Of a DNA stretch of 64,000 nucleotides, positions 29,370 through 39,174 are shown in pieces. The stretch is from Zymoseptoria tritici IPO323. Its lineage: Eukaryota > Ascomycota > Dothideomycetes > Mycosphaerellales > Mycosphaerellaceae. Under the pieces are notes generated by a model. It made no database searches. It worked only from the letters and a program-made list of their open reading frames with translations, and was not told where the DNA came from. The DNA lies in contig NC_018206.1 of assembly GCF_000219625.1 (NCBI RefSeq), positions 558,001 to 622,000 of the forward strand. The letters are read 5' to 3'. The position numbers were made by a program, and so were the translations under genes. Within the stretch, counting starts at the first letter, position 1. Each line of letters opens with the position of its first letter.

Positions 29370-30083
29370 ATGGCTCCCAAGAAGTCCCAAAAGCCCAAAC
29401 CCTCCCTCGAGCCCGATTCCACCCGCCGCAAAGCCAAGAAACCCTCCACCAACACGTCCACCACCTCTCAACCCACCACTCCACCCCCCTCATCGTCCAA
29501 GAAGACACAATCCTCCTCCTCCGGCGACACTCTCTTCTTCTGGAAAGAAGACGCCCCCAACGGCTTCCTCTGCCAATGGTACCGCGCCACCTTCACCGAC
29601 CCCTCAACCAACCAGATATTCACCAGCGCGGAACAGTGGATGATGTACCACAAAGCTCTGCTGTTCCACGACCAAGACACCGCGGCGTTGATTCTCAAGA
29701 CCACTTCGCCGCGGAAACAGAAAGGTCTCGGCTCCCAGGTTTCCAATTTCGACGAGGCGGTGTGGCAGAGGGAGAGGGAGGGGATTGTAGAGAAGGGGAA
29801 TGTGTTGAAGTTTGGCCAGGCGACGGATGTGAGTGGGATTGGGATGGATGAGAGGAGGGAGGCGGTGGCGTTGAAGGGGTTGTTGCTGGGGACGGGGGAG
29901 AGGGAGTTGGCGGAGGCGAGTCCGTTTGATCGGGTTTGGGGGATTGGGTACAGGGAGGAGGAGGCGGGGAGGGTGGAGAGGGGGAAGTGGGGGGAGAATT
30001 TGTTGGGGAAGGTGTTGATGAGGGTTAGGGAGAGGTTGAGGGGGGAGGGTGAGGAAGGGAAAGGGGAAAGTCAGGCTGAGTAG
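29370..30083 (+). CDS. NADAR-family N-glycosidase (YbiA/DUF1768-like)
   Basis: A single exon of 237 aa from the ATG at 29370. The first 50 residues are Lys/Ser/Thr/Pro-rich and disordered, possibly a nuclear or basic tail. The domain (about 50-225) has the family marks: LFFWKEDAPNGFLCQWY (where relatives have a GxLSNFY-like segment), SAEQWMMYHKALLF with the catalytic-site Glu, RKQKGLGSQVSNFD, VEKGNVLKFGQ, LLGTGERELAEASPFDRVWGIG. Known: relatives remove ADP-ribose from modified guanine in nucleic acid or hydrolyse intermediates of riboflavin biosynthesis. Which of these applies here is unknown. The base composition flips inside the gene: C-rich in the first third, G-rich in the last. Confidence 0.88.
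   Translation: MAPKKSQKPKPSLEPDSTRRKAKKPSTNTSTTSQPTTPPPSSSKKTQSSSSGDTLFFWKEDAPNGFLCQWYRATFTDPSTNQIFTSAEQWMMYHKALLFHDQDTAALILKTTSPRKQKGLGSQVSNFDEAVWQREREGIVEKGNVLKFGQATDVSGIGMDERREAVALKGLLLGTGERELAEASPFDRVWGIGYREEEAGRVERGKWGENLLGKVLMRVRERLRGEGEEGKGESQAE
29966..29994 (+). other. G-quadruplex-type motif in coding strand
   Basis: Four G runs of 4, 3, 5 and 6 bases with loops of 1, 6 and 4 bases fit the G3+N1-7 rule. It lies in the G-rich 3' part of the NADAR gene, so the mRNA as well as the coding strand could form it. Whether it does is unknown. Confidence 0.6.
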
Positions 30084-30283
30084 GGAGTGCACTTGGGGAT
30101 CGATGATTATAATCCTGAATATCCGTGCGAGCGATCGCGTTTGTCTATCGATCTATAGGCAAGAAAATTGCTGGCGCACAAAAGCACACGATTTCTCCTG
30201 TCCCTTGCTTTATCGTCATATCCAAGTATATACTCCCCATGTCGCAGCTCCAGGACACCGCGGGGTCATTTCCTCCAACAAAC

Positions 30284-31186
30284 TTACGCCTCGTCCTTCC
30301 ACTCCCTCCCCGTAATCCTCTCAAATGCCTCTCGATACTTCTCCCCCGTCTCTCTCACCACCTCCTCCGGCATCGCCACCCCCTGCTTCCCCTTCAACCC
30401 CTCCCTCGTCAACCAATCCCTCAAATACTGCTTATCATACGACTTCTGCCCCTTTCCAACCTGATACTCATCCTTCGGCCAAAACCTCGAACTATCCGGC
30501 GTGAGCACCTCATCAATCAACACCAATTCCTTCGTCTCCGAATCGAGACCAAACTCGAATTTCGTGTCCGCGATGATGACACCCGATTTGAGGGCATGCT
30601 CGTGCGCCATCGAGTAGATCCCCAGGGAGAGTTCCTCCATCCGCGAAGCGACGTCGAGGCCGACGATTTCGACGGCTCGAGAGCGGGAGATGTTCTCATC
30701 GTGGTCGCCCTGCTCGGCTTTTGTGCTGGGCGTCCAGATCGGACGGTCGAGTTTTTGCGACTCCTGCAGGCCAGAGGGCATGGGCATTCCGTGCACGGTT
30801 CCGAATTTCTGGTACTCGGACCATGCGCTGCCGGTGATGTAGCCGCGGACGATGGACTCGAGGGGCAGGACCGGGGTGCGGCGTACGAGCATGGAGCGGG
30901 AGGAGAGGGAGGTGGGGAGGTCGAGGTTGGGGGGCAGGGTGGTTGAGAGAAGGTGTGTGCGAAGGGTAGGGAAGTGTTTGGTGATGAGGGCGAACCAGTG
31001 GGCGGAGAGTTGGGTTAGGAGGGCGCCTTTGGAGGGGATGCCGTTGTCGAGGATGACGTCGTAGGCGGAGATGCGGTCTGTTGCGACGAAGAGCAGAGTG
31101 GAGGAGTCGATTTCGAAGATTTCGCGGACTTTGCCGGAGGCGAGGTGTTTCAGTTGGGGAACTTCGATTTTGGTTATGGCGGCCAT
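30284..31186 (-). CDS. ADE1: Phosphoribosylaminoimidazole-succinocarboxamide synthase (SAICAR synthetase)
   Basis: A single exon of 300 aa from the ATG at 31186 (CCACCATGGCC context). SAICAR synthetase motifs in order: SGKVREIFEID (GKVRDxY-type nucleotide loop), LLFVATDRISAYDVIL, GIPSKGALLTQLSAHWF, LVRRTPVLPLESIVRGYITGSAW, then ESQKLDRPIWTPSTKAEQGDHDENI, GVIIADTKFEFGLD, LIDEVLTPDSSRFWP and QYLRDWL. It joins CAIR and aspartate with ATP in step 7 of purine synthesis, in the cytosol. The length is as in yeast Ade1. It lies convergently with the NADAR gene (200 bp apart). The last residues GREWKDEA close the domain; nothing is odd. Confidence 0.96.
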   Translation of the reverse strand: MAAITKIEVPQLKHLASGKVREIFEIDSSTLLFVATDRISAYDVILDNGIPSKGALLTQLSAHWFALITKHFPTLRTHLLSTTLPPNLDLPTSLSSRSMLVRRTPVLPLESIVRGYITGSAWSEYQKFGTVHGMPMPSGLQESQKLDRPIWTPSTKAEQGDHDENISRSRAVEIVGLDVASRMEELSLGIYSMAHEHALKSGVIIADTKFEFGLDSETKELVLIDEVLTPDSSRFWPKDEYQVGKGQKSYDKQYLRDWLTREGLKGKQGVAMPEEVVRETGEKYREAFERITGREWKDEA

Positions 31187-31719
31187 GGTGGTGGTTGGTG
31201 TGACTCGAAACTTCGTGGTGGAATTCTTTCTTGGTTTGAGGTTCTTGCTTGTCCTTGTCTGATCGATTGCAGCGTAGTGTCTTGTTGATGGCCTTCCGGA
31301 ACGATAGAGTCCTGCGAGATGCGGACGATCGAAGTTGTTGTATGTATTGAAGTTGGAACAAAAAGTTGAAGCAGTTCAATGTCAAGAAAGTCTGAAATAT
31401 GGTCCGTGCATTCAGGCTGTGATCAGAAATTCACGCCAAAAAGTCATTCACCTACATCGCGCATGCATTTTGGGAAGGAGCGACCATTCACATGTCTTGA
31501 GTGGAAAATGTGCAGCTTCGCATGAACGGCAGGGTCGCCAGCAGAAGAATCGCATCCGATCCTCAAGACCCCAAGGCCCAAATTCGCAAATCCAAACATT
31601 GCCACGACAGTAGACCTCTCTTCAGAATTGCATGCCGCGGCAATTCTCCGAGAGGCAAAGAAACGCGTATTCGTAATGCATCGTCTCATTAAATTTGAGG
31701 TCGAATCCGGGCATCATCG
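31187..31719. other. Intergenic, no gene recognised
   Basis: This 533-bp stretch holds the ADE1 promoter (next to 31187) and the 3' UTR of the flavocytochrome gene. Small frames on both strands have no motif. Confidence 0.45.
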
Positions 31720-33311
31720 TCACAACTTCATCTGTCTCTTCCCGAAGTCCTTCCCACCCCAACCAAACCAGCCTCTCGTAGCTGGCTTCGGCGGCAAGTC
31801 CTGCAGCAGCGCCGTATAATTCAGATACGACAGATCCCCTCTTGCGGCGTCCAAATCGGTGATCCCGCAAAGTCGCATCGCCGTTTCGATCTCATCTTGC
31901 AGGACTAGCAAATCGTCAGCACAACCCTCACGAGTCATCACCGCAGGAAAGAAGCACAACTTACTCCCAGCAGCATACCCAACCCCCTCCCTCCCCCACG
32001 CCACAGCCGCCTGAAACGGCCTCCCCACCCCAACAGCCTTTGCACCCAGCAACACAGCCTTAACAACATCACTCCCTCTCCGCACCCCTCCATCAACCAG
32101 CACCTCCATCCTCTCAAACACCTCCGGACAATCCCTCCTCAACTCCAACAGTACGCCCACTGTACTCGGCGCCCCATCCAGCGCTCTCCCACCATGATTC
32201 GAAACCACAATGCCCTTACACCCCATCTCCATCGCCAGCACCGCGTCCGCAGCGGATTGCACGCCTTTCATCACCAGCGGTTTAGACGTATGTCGACGCA
32301 GCCAGACGAAGTCTTTCCAGCTGAATTCCCAGTCGATGAAAGAGCCTGTACTGCGAGCGAGTCCGCCAGCGGGTCTACCGCCTTCCGCGAGCGCTTCGGC
32401 GATGGTGAGTTTTTCGTCGGCTTCACGTTTGGAGACGACGGCGAGGTCGACGGTGATGAAGATTGCTTTGACTTGTGGGGTGCGTTCGAGTTCGCGGAGG
32501 ACGGCCTCGGTTTTGGCGCGGTCGCGGTTGATGTAGACTTGTGCGAAGTATGGCCATCCTTTTGGTACGGCGTCGAGCATTTCGGAGACGCTCATGGAGG
32601 AGGTGGTGCACGCCATGCAGTGTACGATACCCGCGTCTGCTGCGCCGCCTCCGAGAGCGGCTTCGCCTTCTGGACCGGCGGTTTTGGCGATCCCCATCGG
32701 ACAGATCCAGACGGGCATGTGTAGGTTGGCGCCGAGGGCGGTGGTGGAAGTGGAGATGCTACGCACGGAACGGAGGATACGAGGGCGGAAGAGGAGACGA
32801 GACCAAGTTGCAAGGTTGGCGTGGTGGGTTAGCAGGTCATTGGAGGCGGAGGAGGTGTAAGCCCAGGATTTGGGGGTGGTGATTTGGCCGAAGGTTGTGA
32901 GGAGGTCGGGGAGGGAGACGATGGAGGTTAAAGGTGGGATTGAGGAGGGTTTGGGTTGTGCGGAGGTGGGTGCTGAGGGAGCGGCGGTCCATTCGGGGGT
33001 TACGGTGGATGGGTCGAGGGAGCCTTTCTTTTGGGAGGGTTCGAGGGTGGATTCGATGAGGGTGGCGGAGTGGTAGGTGTTGTAGACTTCGGAGCCGTCT
33101 TTGCCGGCCCATTTTGTTATCACTGGAAGGTGTTTGTCAGCTTTGTGTCTGTGGTTGGAGATGAGAACTTACCATGTGCTCCTCCAGGATGCTCGGGAGC
33201 AAAGGTTGTTAGATCGTATACCTTGCCGTTGACCACGACCCAGCAGTCTTCCGCCGTGGAGTGCTTGCTGACCTCTTCCACGGCGACTTTTCCTTCGGAC
33301 GACATGATCAT
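31720..33311 (-). CDS. Cytochrome b5-FMN dehydrogenase (flavocytochrome b2 / L-lactate dehydrogenase type)
   Basis: Exons 33311-33173, 33122-31965 and 31904-31720; introns of 50 nt (GTAAGT...CTTCCAG) and 60 nt (GTAAGT...GATTTGCTAG). The second intron is stop-free and a multiple of three, but splicing restores the expected [14 protein letters not shown]. The product is 493 aa. Residues 1-75 are a cytochrome b5 domain ([21 protein letters not shown], heme-ligand HPGGAH interrupted by intron 1). The FMN domain has [56 protein letters not shown]. These keep the Tyr, Asp, Lys, His and Arg of Cyb2's active site. There is no mitochondrial presequence, so it may be cytosolic. The oxidised 2-hydroxyacid is not certain. 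Confidence 0.9.
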
Positions 33312-34190
33312 CAGGTGCAAGACGCGGTGGTATACAGAGAGAAGGGGACAATCGTTGGATTCTGCACAGGACTATGTCGACGGTCAGAAGCAATATGGAC
33401 GGCATGATTGGGTTGGGCTTTGTCGTCTTCTCCGCATCCATGTATCCGGGGTACCGAGCGGAGACAATAGCGGAAGCGATAGGCATGGCTGCGGATGTCT
33501 GGTCATGTTGTTGAATGTCGTCGTGATTTTCCTTGAATCGTCTCGTTGTTCCTCTTCCTCACTACGGGCGTGAAGAGGGAATAGGTCGCTGGTCCACGCC
33601 GCCGTGATGAGAGTTCTCCGAAGTTTGATGAGTGGTCTGGATTGCGCTTGGAATGTTGATGGAAGAGGACACGACATGAGGACGGTCAACACAGCAGAAA
33701 TGCTCTTTCGGTGTGAGAAGCGGTGGAAGAAAGGCAGGGTTTTCTGCGCAGTGTCTCCCTGTGAAGCTGGTGTTGATGTGCTGTGTCGGAGACGCGACGA
33801 TGAGGTTGTCTGGAGTGTTTGCTGGGCGGAGTCGGTGCAGCGATATGTGCAGGACGGAATTCAGGTAATGCATGTCTCGCAGAGATGTCAGTAAGGTATG
33901 TTCATGCAAGTCTCATACTCTACTGCATGAGGCGGGTCCATTCTCCTCGTTGTCGCCGCGCCTACCCGTTCTGCAAGGTCCCGCTCCGCTCCGCTGCCCC
34001 TCTATGACCTCGTCTCAGCTTCGCCAGCAACCTCTCCTAGATCTTCATCTTCACGAACCATCTCGCCAATCAAAACAACACCTCAAACACTCCATCACCC
34101 TCCACTGTCCGTTCATTGTCCAGTCGCTCACACGTTCCATCAAACTTCACTCGTACCATCTCGCCTGCTCTCGCCTTCACCTCCACGCAG
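33312..34190. other. Divergent intergenic region
   Basis: This 879-bp stretch lies between two divergently transcribed genes and should carry both promoters. The part from about 33950 to 34190 is strongly C/T-rich on the plus strand, as expected for a fungal 5' leader. No gene is recognised. Confidence 0.45.
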
Positions 34191-36926
34191 ATGCCGACAC
34201 GCCGCGGCTTCCGACAGAAAGGTGCCGTCCCTTCACTCGCCGGCAGTCGTCTCCCCGTCGGCACTCCATCCGTCCCAGACCTCCGCTCCGAACACTCCCT
34301 TCAGCCTCCAACTCCCTCCCGCAACTCCCACCGTCCAAATAGCGCCGCTTCTTCTCGTACTGACGTCGACTCCACGGATCATCATCACCACTCAATGCTC
34401 AGCAACCCGATCGACATGGTTGCGCCAACACCAAACGTGCTCTCCCTCGCAGAGGCGAGACTTCGCCGACAGAACGAGCGTATTCAGCAAGCCGACCCTA
34501 CCATCGTACATCCACCCGTCAGCGACCGCGCTCGCCCAATTTCGCGCGCAAAGGGCAAGCCGGCTCAACACAGCCTCGACCCTTCCAACAACTCCAGCCG
34601 CGAGCGCGATCCGAGCGATGGTGGAGTGCCGGTCTCGGAAGTACGCATCAACACGTACCACATCTCCCACGATGGCAATCTCCCCGCTCGTCCATACTCC
34701 AGCCTCTCTCAGCACACCGCCAGCACCACGGCATCCGGTCCGAAAACCATCGAGCGTTCAGATGGCGCCACCATCGATGATGCAGGCTTCCAAATCATTG
34801 CACGCCGTGGAAACCGCAGAATTGTAAGCGAGCTGGGAGCTTACGAGGAGAAGCCGGAGGAGAAGCAGGCGACCGTCGAAGGTACCGTCGATCAGAAGGA
34901 GATTCTAAAAGTCTTTGCAATTGTATTGCCTGGTATCGATTTCCTGAACAGCTTCGTCGGACACCGCGAAGGTCAAGTTCAGTTCATTCAACACCCCAAC
35001 GGTGATGTCTCTGCTCATATCTGGTCGAACACGAGCAATGTGTGGGACAATCTGGGTCACTTCTCCAACATCCGCAAGAAGATTGAAGGTCAGCTGGCGG
35101 GTGATCAACTCAAAGGAGAGACCGCCTACCAGAAGATGCAGCAAAACACATTGGCATACTTTCGTACCATTGCCAAGCAGCGAGAGGCTTACATGGGCGA
35201 CCTGGAGTTTGGACAGACCGAGATCAAGCAGCTGTTGCCGGAGCCAGTCAAAAAGCCATCACCACCGATCATCAGCAAGGAACCTGCGAAGATCTCACCA
35301 CCGGTGGTGAAGTCAACATCTCGTGTTCAAGCGTCAGCACCTCCTTTCCAGCCGAGTGTCTCTGCTTTCAAGGCATCCAGCTATCAGGAACTCCTGGCGC
35401 ACACTCAAGCACCCAACATGGACTCATACTATCCGGTGGCCGTTCCGAGGATGACTGCCGACTCGGACTACTCCTCGTACTACACAAGCCCGCCTAGGCA
35501 GCAAGCAGCGAAAATCGACATGGCGTCGTACTACCCAGCTGCCCCGACTCGGGCTGTCGCTCCCAAGATCGAGGATCCATTCAACATTCCTGCGGCTTCG
35601 TACGCCGATCTCTACAACAATTCTGGTCCTGAATATCGCGGTGGCACAGTCGCTGGACCGGCGAGGAAGCCACCACCTGCACCGGCTGGTAGCTGTGGTC
35701 TTCATCATACCGGCGGCTCTGCACGTTTTCCCTCCAAGGAGCCTTTGCCTATGCCCTACAAGTTTCCAGCCGAGAATTCTCCACCACGCTCTACTCGCCT
35801 GAACGCGCTGCCGTACGACTTTGAACCTCCACGAGTGGCGGGTACTGGACCTACTGCTGCCGAACGCAGGAATCTGTCCATCGTGTCAAACGATGCCTCT
35901 CATCCAAACCACTCAAACCCCATCTTGCTGCACCGCGAGAACATGCGTGAGAAACTCTTCGCGATTAGCGATCGTGCGGTCTCACGCAGTCAAAGTCGGG
36001 ACAATCTGGTCAGCATGTCAGGAGGCTCAGCACGTCGCAGTTTCATGCATGATCCTTTCCAGGCGGATGACAGCGGTGATGAGAATGTCTACCAGACGCC
36101 ATCACGTCAAACTCATGGCGGTGGAAAGGCTGCGCAGTTGAACAGCATTCTCGCTCGTCACCGTCCAGCGGAGAACTCAACTGTCACTCCACTCCGACAT
36201 TTCTCCGCTTCCGACATGCCGATCGGATGGATCGACTCTCAACTCACTCCTCAACCCGTTGCTGATAAGGAGGACATTCTCGCCGACAGTACGCCCGACT
36301 ACGACCATTCAAACCGCATCCCACTGGCACGCCGCTTCCTACCCCAGTCCCACGGATTCAACGCCGATCCTCGAGCGTGCTGGCCGTTTGTCAAACCAGC
36401 CGTGAACATGACTCCCGAGGAAGAACTCCGTGACTGGTGGACATCCGGCAACAAATTCGCTCGGCAAGAATCGTACTATCAAAGCATCAAAGCTCTCTCC
36501 GCTGTGCCCGCCACTTCTCCGCCTGCGATGCAAGAGAAGGAGAAGCTCTACCGCATCGCCAATCCCAGCCAGCCGTCTCCCTCAACCGCGGGTCAAGGTG
36601 GAGTCAGCACCGAAAACTCCTCGCCCTCCACAACTACCCAGCCCACACCTACCACGAAAGACGACTTCCTCACCCGCCTCCTCATCCCCGTCTACGAGAA
36701 CCTCCTCGGCTATGTGGATGGTCCACCGGAGAGGCGAAGGGACTACTGGTGTCACTGGAAGCAGGCGCCGGAATGGGCTGTCGATCGCAGTGGGAATGGG
36801 AATGACAGTTTCTTTGAGACGCCGGGATTGTCGCCTGTGAAGACGAGGGGCGCTGAGTGCAGGGCAGATAGTCGGGCTGCTGGGGTTGCGGTTCCGATCG
36901 GTGCGGGATTGAGGGGCAGGTGGTAG
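34191..36926 (+). CDS. Large, mostly disordered hypothetical protein
   Basis: A single exon of 911 aa from the ATG at 34191 (MPTRRGFRQKG); the frame is open upstream but has no earlier ATG. Residues 1-200 are Ser/Pro/Arg-rich. Residues about 240-330 look folded: KEILKVFAIVLPGIDFLNSFVGHREGQVQFIQHPNGDVSAHIWS then helices to QREAYMGDLEFGQ. A Ser/Tyr/Pro-rich part follows, with repeated YY-P blocks (SYYPVAV, SSYYTSP, ASYYPAA). The C-terminal 150 residues include a second ordered region, PEEELRDWWTSGNKFARQESYYQSI and LLGYVDGPP. I do not recognise any domain. A cytoskeletal or RNA-granule scaffold is conceivable but unsupported. Confidence 0.75.
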   Translation: MPTRRGFRQKGAVPSLAGSRLPVGTPSVPDLRSEHSLQPPTPSRNSHRPNSAASSRTDVDSTDHHHHSMLSNPIDMVAPTPNVLSLAEARLRRQNERIQQADPTIVHPPVSDRARPISRAKGKPAQHSLDPSNNSSRERDPSDGGVPVSEVRINTYHISHDGNLPARPYSSLSQHTASTTASGPKTIERSDGATIDDAGFQIIARRGNRRIVSELGAYEEKPEEKQATVEGTVDQKEILKVFAIVLPGIDFLNSFVGHREGQVQFIQHPNGDVSAHIWSNTSNVWDNLGHFSNIRKKIEGQLAGDQLKGETAYQKMQQNTLAYFRTIAKQREAYMGDLEFGQTEIKQLLPEPVKKPSPPIISKEPAKISPPVVKSTSRVQASAPPFQPSVSAFKASSYQELLAHTQAPNMDSYYPVAVPRMTADSDYSSYYTSPPRQQAAKIDMASYYPAAPTRAVAPKIEDPFNIPAASYADLYNNSGPEYRGGTVAGPARKPPPAPAGSCGLHHTGGSARFPSKEPLPMPYKFPAENSPPRSTRLNALPYDFEPPRVAGTGPTAAERRNLSIVSNDASHPNHSNPILLHRENMREKLFAISDRAVSRSQSRDNLVSMSGGSARRSFMHDPFQADDSGDENVYQTPSRQTHGGGKAAQLNSILARHRPAENSTVTPLRHFSASDMPIGWIDSQLTPQPVADKEDILADSTPDYDHSNRIPLARRFLPQSHGFNADPRACWPFVKPAVNMTPEEELRDWWTSGNKFARQESYYQSIKALSAVPATSPPAMQEKEKLYRIANPSQPSPSTAGQGGVSTENSSPSTTTQPTPTTKDDFLTRLLIPVYENLLGYVDGPPERRRDYWCHWKQAPEWAVDRSGNGNDSFFETPGLSPVKTRGAECRADSRAAGVAVPIGAGLRGRW

Positions 36927-37075
36927 TGTGGAGTGAAGATGGGCGGAAGGGAGAATGGATGTGACATCGGTACAGATTCATCCGAAAGACGAAGCCAAAA
37001 TGTCGAGCACACGGTACCTTATCGAAACGCGAAACCGACACGTCGGGCTCAGCACAAGCCAATGATGTCACAGCA

Positions 37076-37143
37076 GATCTGGGGCCGATCTGGATCTCGA
37101 TCTTAGCGCGATCTTAGCGTGATCGTCTTCACAATGCGAGATC
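37076..37143 (+). promoter_or_regulatory. GATC cluster upstream of the photolyase gene
   Basis: Seven GATC tetramers start at 37076, 37087, 37093, 37099, 37110, 37121 and 37140; the first six are spaced 11, 6, 6, 11 and 11 bases, close to one or half a helix turn. Two copies of GATCTTAGCG are included. The cluster ends about 90 bp before the photolyase ATG. Known: the White Collar complex binds paired GATC-like elements in light-induced fungal promoters, photolyase among them. That this array is such an element is inference. Confidence 0.5.
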
Positions 37144-37233
37144 AATGATGATGCCGCTCCCCTTCCCACACAAAGGCTAGGAGGAGAGCCAGCCCGACTC
37201 GTCGTCTGTAGCAAATACAATGCTTCTCAATTC

Positions 37234-39006
37234 ATGCCTCCACTCATTCGCTATACTCTCCTGACACGCTCATTCCGGCCTATACCATCCACCACCACAC
37301 CCCTCCTACGACACTCACTTTCCAGATCCACCTCCACAATGCCTCCCAAAAAACACGCCCGCTCTCCCAGCGCCGATGCAATCTACGATGCGCCCGCCGG
37401 CAAAATCGGCAAACACAACACCCCCAACGACCCCCTCCGCCATCCCACCATCCAGGTCGCGAAACGCATCGACGCCGACACGCCGTTCAATCAACTAACC
37501 ACCCTCCTCAAGAAGTCTTCCTCCGACGACAAACCGCGCAATGTCCTGCACTGGTTCCGCTCGAAAGATCTCCGACATCAAGATAACCGCGCCCTTGCTG
37601 CTGCGGCGGAGAAAGTCAAAGAAGGGAATGGGAACTTGATTACGTGTTACTTACACTCGCCGAAGGATATGGAGTGGCATGGCACATCACCCGCACGGGT
37701 GGATTTGATTCTCGAAACGTTGAAACTTCTGCAAAAGGAATTGGAGGACAAAAACGTTCCCCTAGCCATCCTAGTCGCCGAGGAGAGGAAAGATAAAACA
37801 AGCCGAGTCCTGGAGTTTGTCAAAAAGTGGGATATATCCCACGTCTACGCCAACATGGAATACGAAGTCGATGAGTTGCGGAGAGATATAGATTTCATTA
37901 AGAAGAAGGGCGATGGGGTGGGATTCGAAGTCCTGCATGACCAGACGGTTGTGGAGCCGTTGGCACTATGTACGGGAGCGGGTACGCCGCATAAAGTGTT
38001 TACGCCGTATCATCGGGCGTGGTTGGGGGAGGTCGGGGAGGATCCGGGGTTGTTGGATACGGTGGCGAGTCCGGAGGGGAATGAGAAGACGGCGAGGGAG
38101 GAGTTCAAGGAGTTGTTTGGGGGGAAGATTCCCAAGGCGCCGGAGAATAAGCAATTCGCAGACGACAAGGAGAGGGAGAGGGTGAGGAAATTATGGCCGG
38201 CTGGACACGACGCAGGCATGAAGAAATTATCCCTCTTCCTCGACCAGAAAGTCGACACCTACGCCGGCGACCGCTCCACACCCGCTCTTGACCCTTCGTC
38301 CCGGCTGAGCCCCTACTTCGCCTCGGGCCTCATTTCCATCCGCGAAGTCATGAAAGCCTGCCTCAAGCACAAAACCGCCGGTGGCAAGAAAGTCCCCTCC
38401 CTCCCTCAAGGACCCGCAGCCTGGGTGCGCGAACTCGTCTTCCGCGAGTTCTACCGCCACACCACCTGCGCCACGCCACACACCTCGATGAATCTCCCAG
38501 TGAACTTGAAATTCGACAACGTAGAATGGGAATCCGACGAAGAAGGCTGGAAAAAATGGTGTGAAGGCACCACCGGCGTTCCCTTCGTCGACGCAGGAAT
38601 GCGCCAGCTCCGAGCGGAGAAGTGGATGCACAATCGCGCGAGGATGAATACCTCCTCCTACCTCTCCGCGAATCTGCTCATCGACTACCGCCGTGGAGAA
38701 CGATATTTCGCGGAGCATTTGGTGGACTGGGATCTGAGTAATAATACCAATGGCTGGCAGCCGAGTTATACGGTTTTCAATCCCGTGTCGCAGGCGGAGA
38801 AGTGTGATCCTGAGGGGGAGTATATAAGGAGGTGGGTGCCGGAGTTGAAGCATGTCAAGGGGAAAGCGGTGTTCGCGCCAAGTGAGAGGTTGGGGAAGGG
38901 GGAGTTTGAGAAGTTGGGGTATCCGAGGCCGCATGTGGAGTATGGGGAGAGTAAGGCGAGGGCGGTGGAGAGGTATAAGAAGGGGATTGCGGAGGCGAGA
39001 GTGTAG
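37234..39006 (+). CDS. PHR1: Deoxyribodipyrimidine photolyase (CPD photolyase)
   Basis: A single exon of 590 aa. The ATG at 37234 gives an N-terminus rich in Arg, Ser and Thr with few acids (MPPLIRYTLLTRSFRP), a likely mitochondrial presequence; a second Met at MPPKKHARSP could start a nuclear form. The photolyase domain has VLHWFRSKDLRHQDNRAL, VFTPYHRAW, then the FAD domain with SRLSPYFASGLIS, WVRELVFREFYRH, GVPFVDAGMRQL, KWMHNRARM, LIDYRRGERYF, and FNPVSQAEKCDPEGEYIRRWVPEL. Known: such enzymes use blue light and FADH- to split pyrimidine dimers. Odd: after NNTNGWQ the usual W/F-S-A-S-x-G-x-D-x-Q segment of about ten residues is missing and the chain goes straight to PSYTVFNP. Activity is thus uncertain. 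Confidence 0.9.
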   Translation: MPPLIRYTLLTRSFRPIPSTTTPLLRHSLSRSTSTMPPKKHARSPSADAIYDAPAGKIGKHNTPNDPLRHPTIQVAKRIDADTPFNQLTTLLKKSSSDDKPRNVLHWFRSKDLRHQDNRALAAAAEKVKEGNGNLITCYLHSPKDMEWHGTSPARVDLILETLKLLQKELEDKNVPLAILVAEERKDKTSRVLEFVKKWDISHVYANMEYEVDELRRDIDFIKKKGDGVGFEVLHDQTVVEPLALCTGAGTPHKVFTPYHRAWLGEVGEDPGLLDTVASPEGNEKTAREEFKELFGGKIPKAPENKQFADDKERERVRKLWPAGHDAGMKKLSLFLDQKVDTYAGDRSTPALDPSSRLSPYFASGLISIREVMKACLKHKTAGGKKVPSLPQGPAAWVRELVFREFYRHTTCATPHTSMNLPVNLKFDNVEWESDEEGWKKWCEGTTGVPFVDAGMRQLRAEKWMHNRARMNTSSYLSANLLIDYRRGERYFAEHLVDWDLSNNTNGWQPSYTVFNPVSQAEKCDPEGEYIRRWVPELKHVKGKAVFAPSERLGKGEFEKLGYPRPHVEYGESKARAVERYKKGIAEARV

Positions 39007-39174
39007 ATTGAGGAGGATGGCGTGGTGTGCATGGAAGAAGTCGGCATATACTGTATTTTTGGAGAAAGGAGATCTTGATAGATTTTGTGAAGATTAGACG
39101 TTATGTAGAGTGAGTGAAAGCTTGTCGATTTGTTACGAGCCATGACTCTGGAGTATGGATGAACCATGGTCAAT

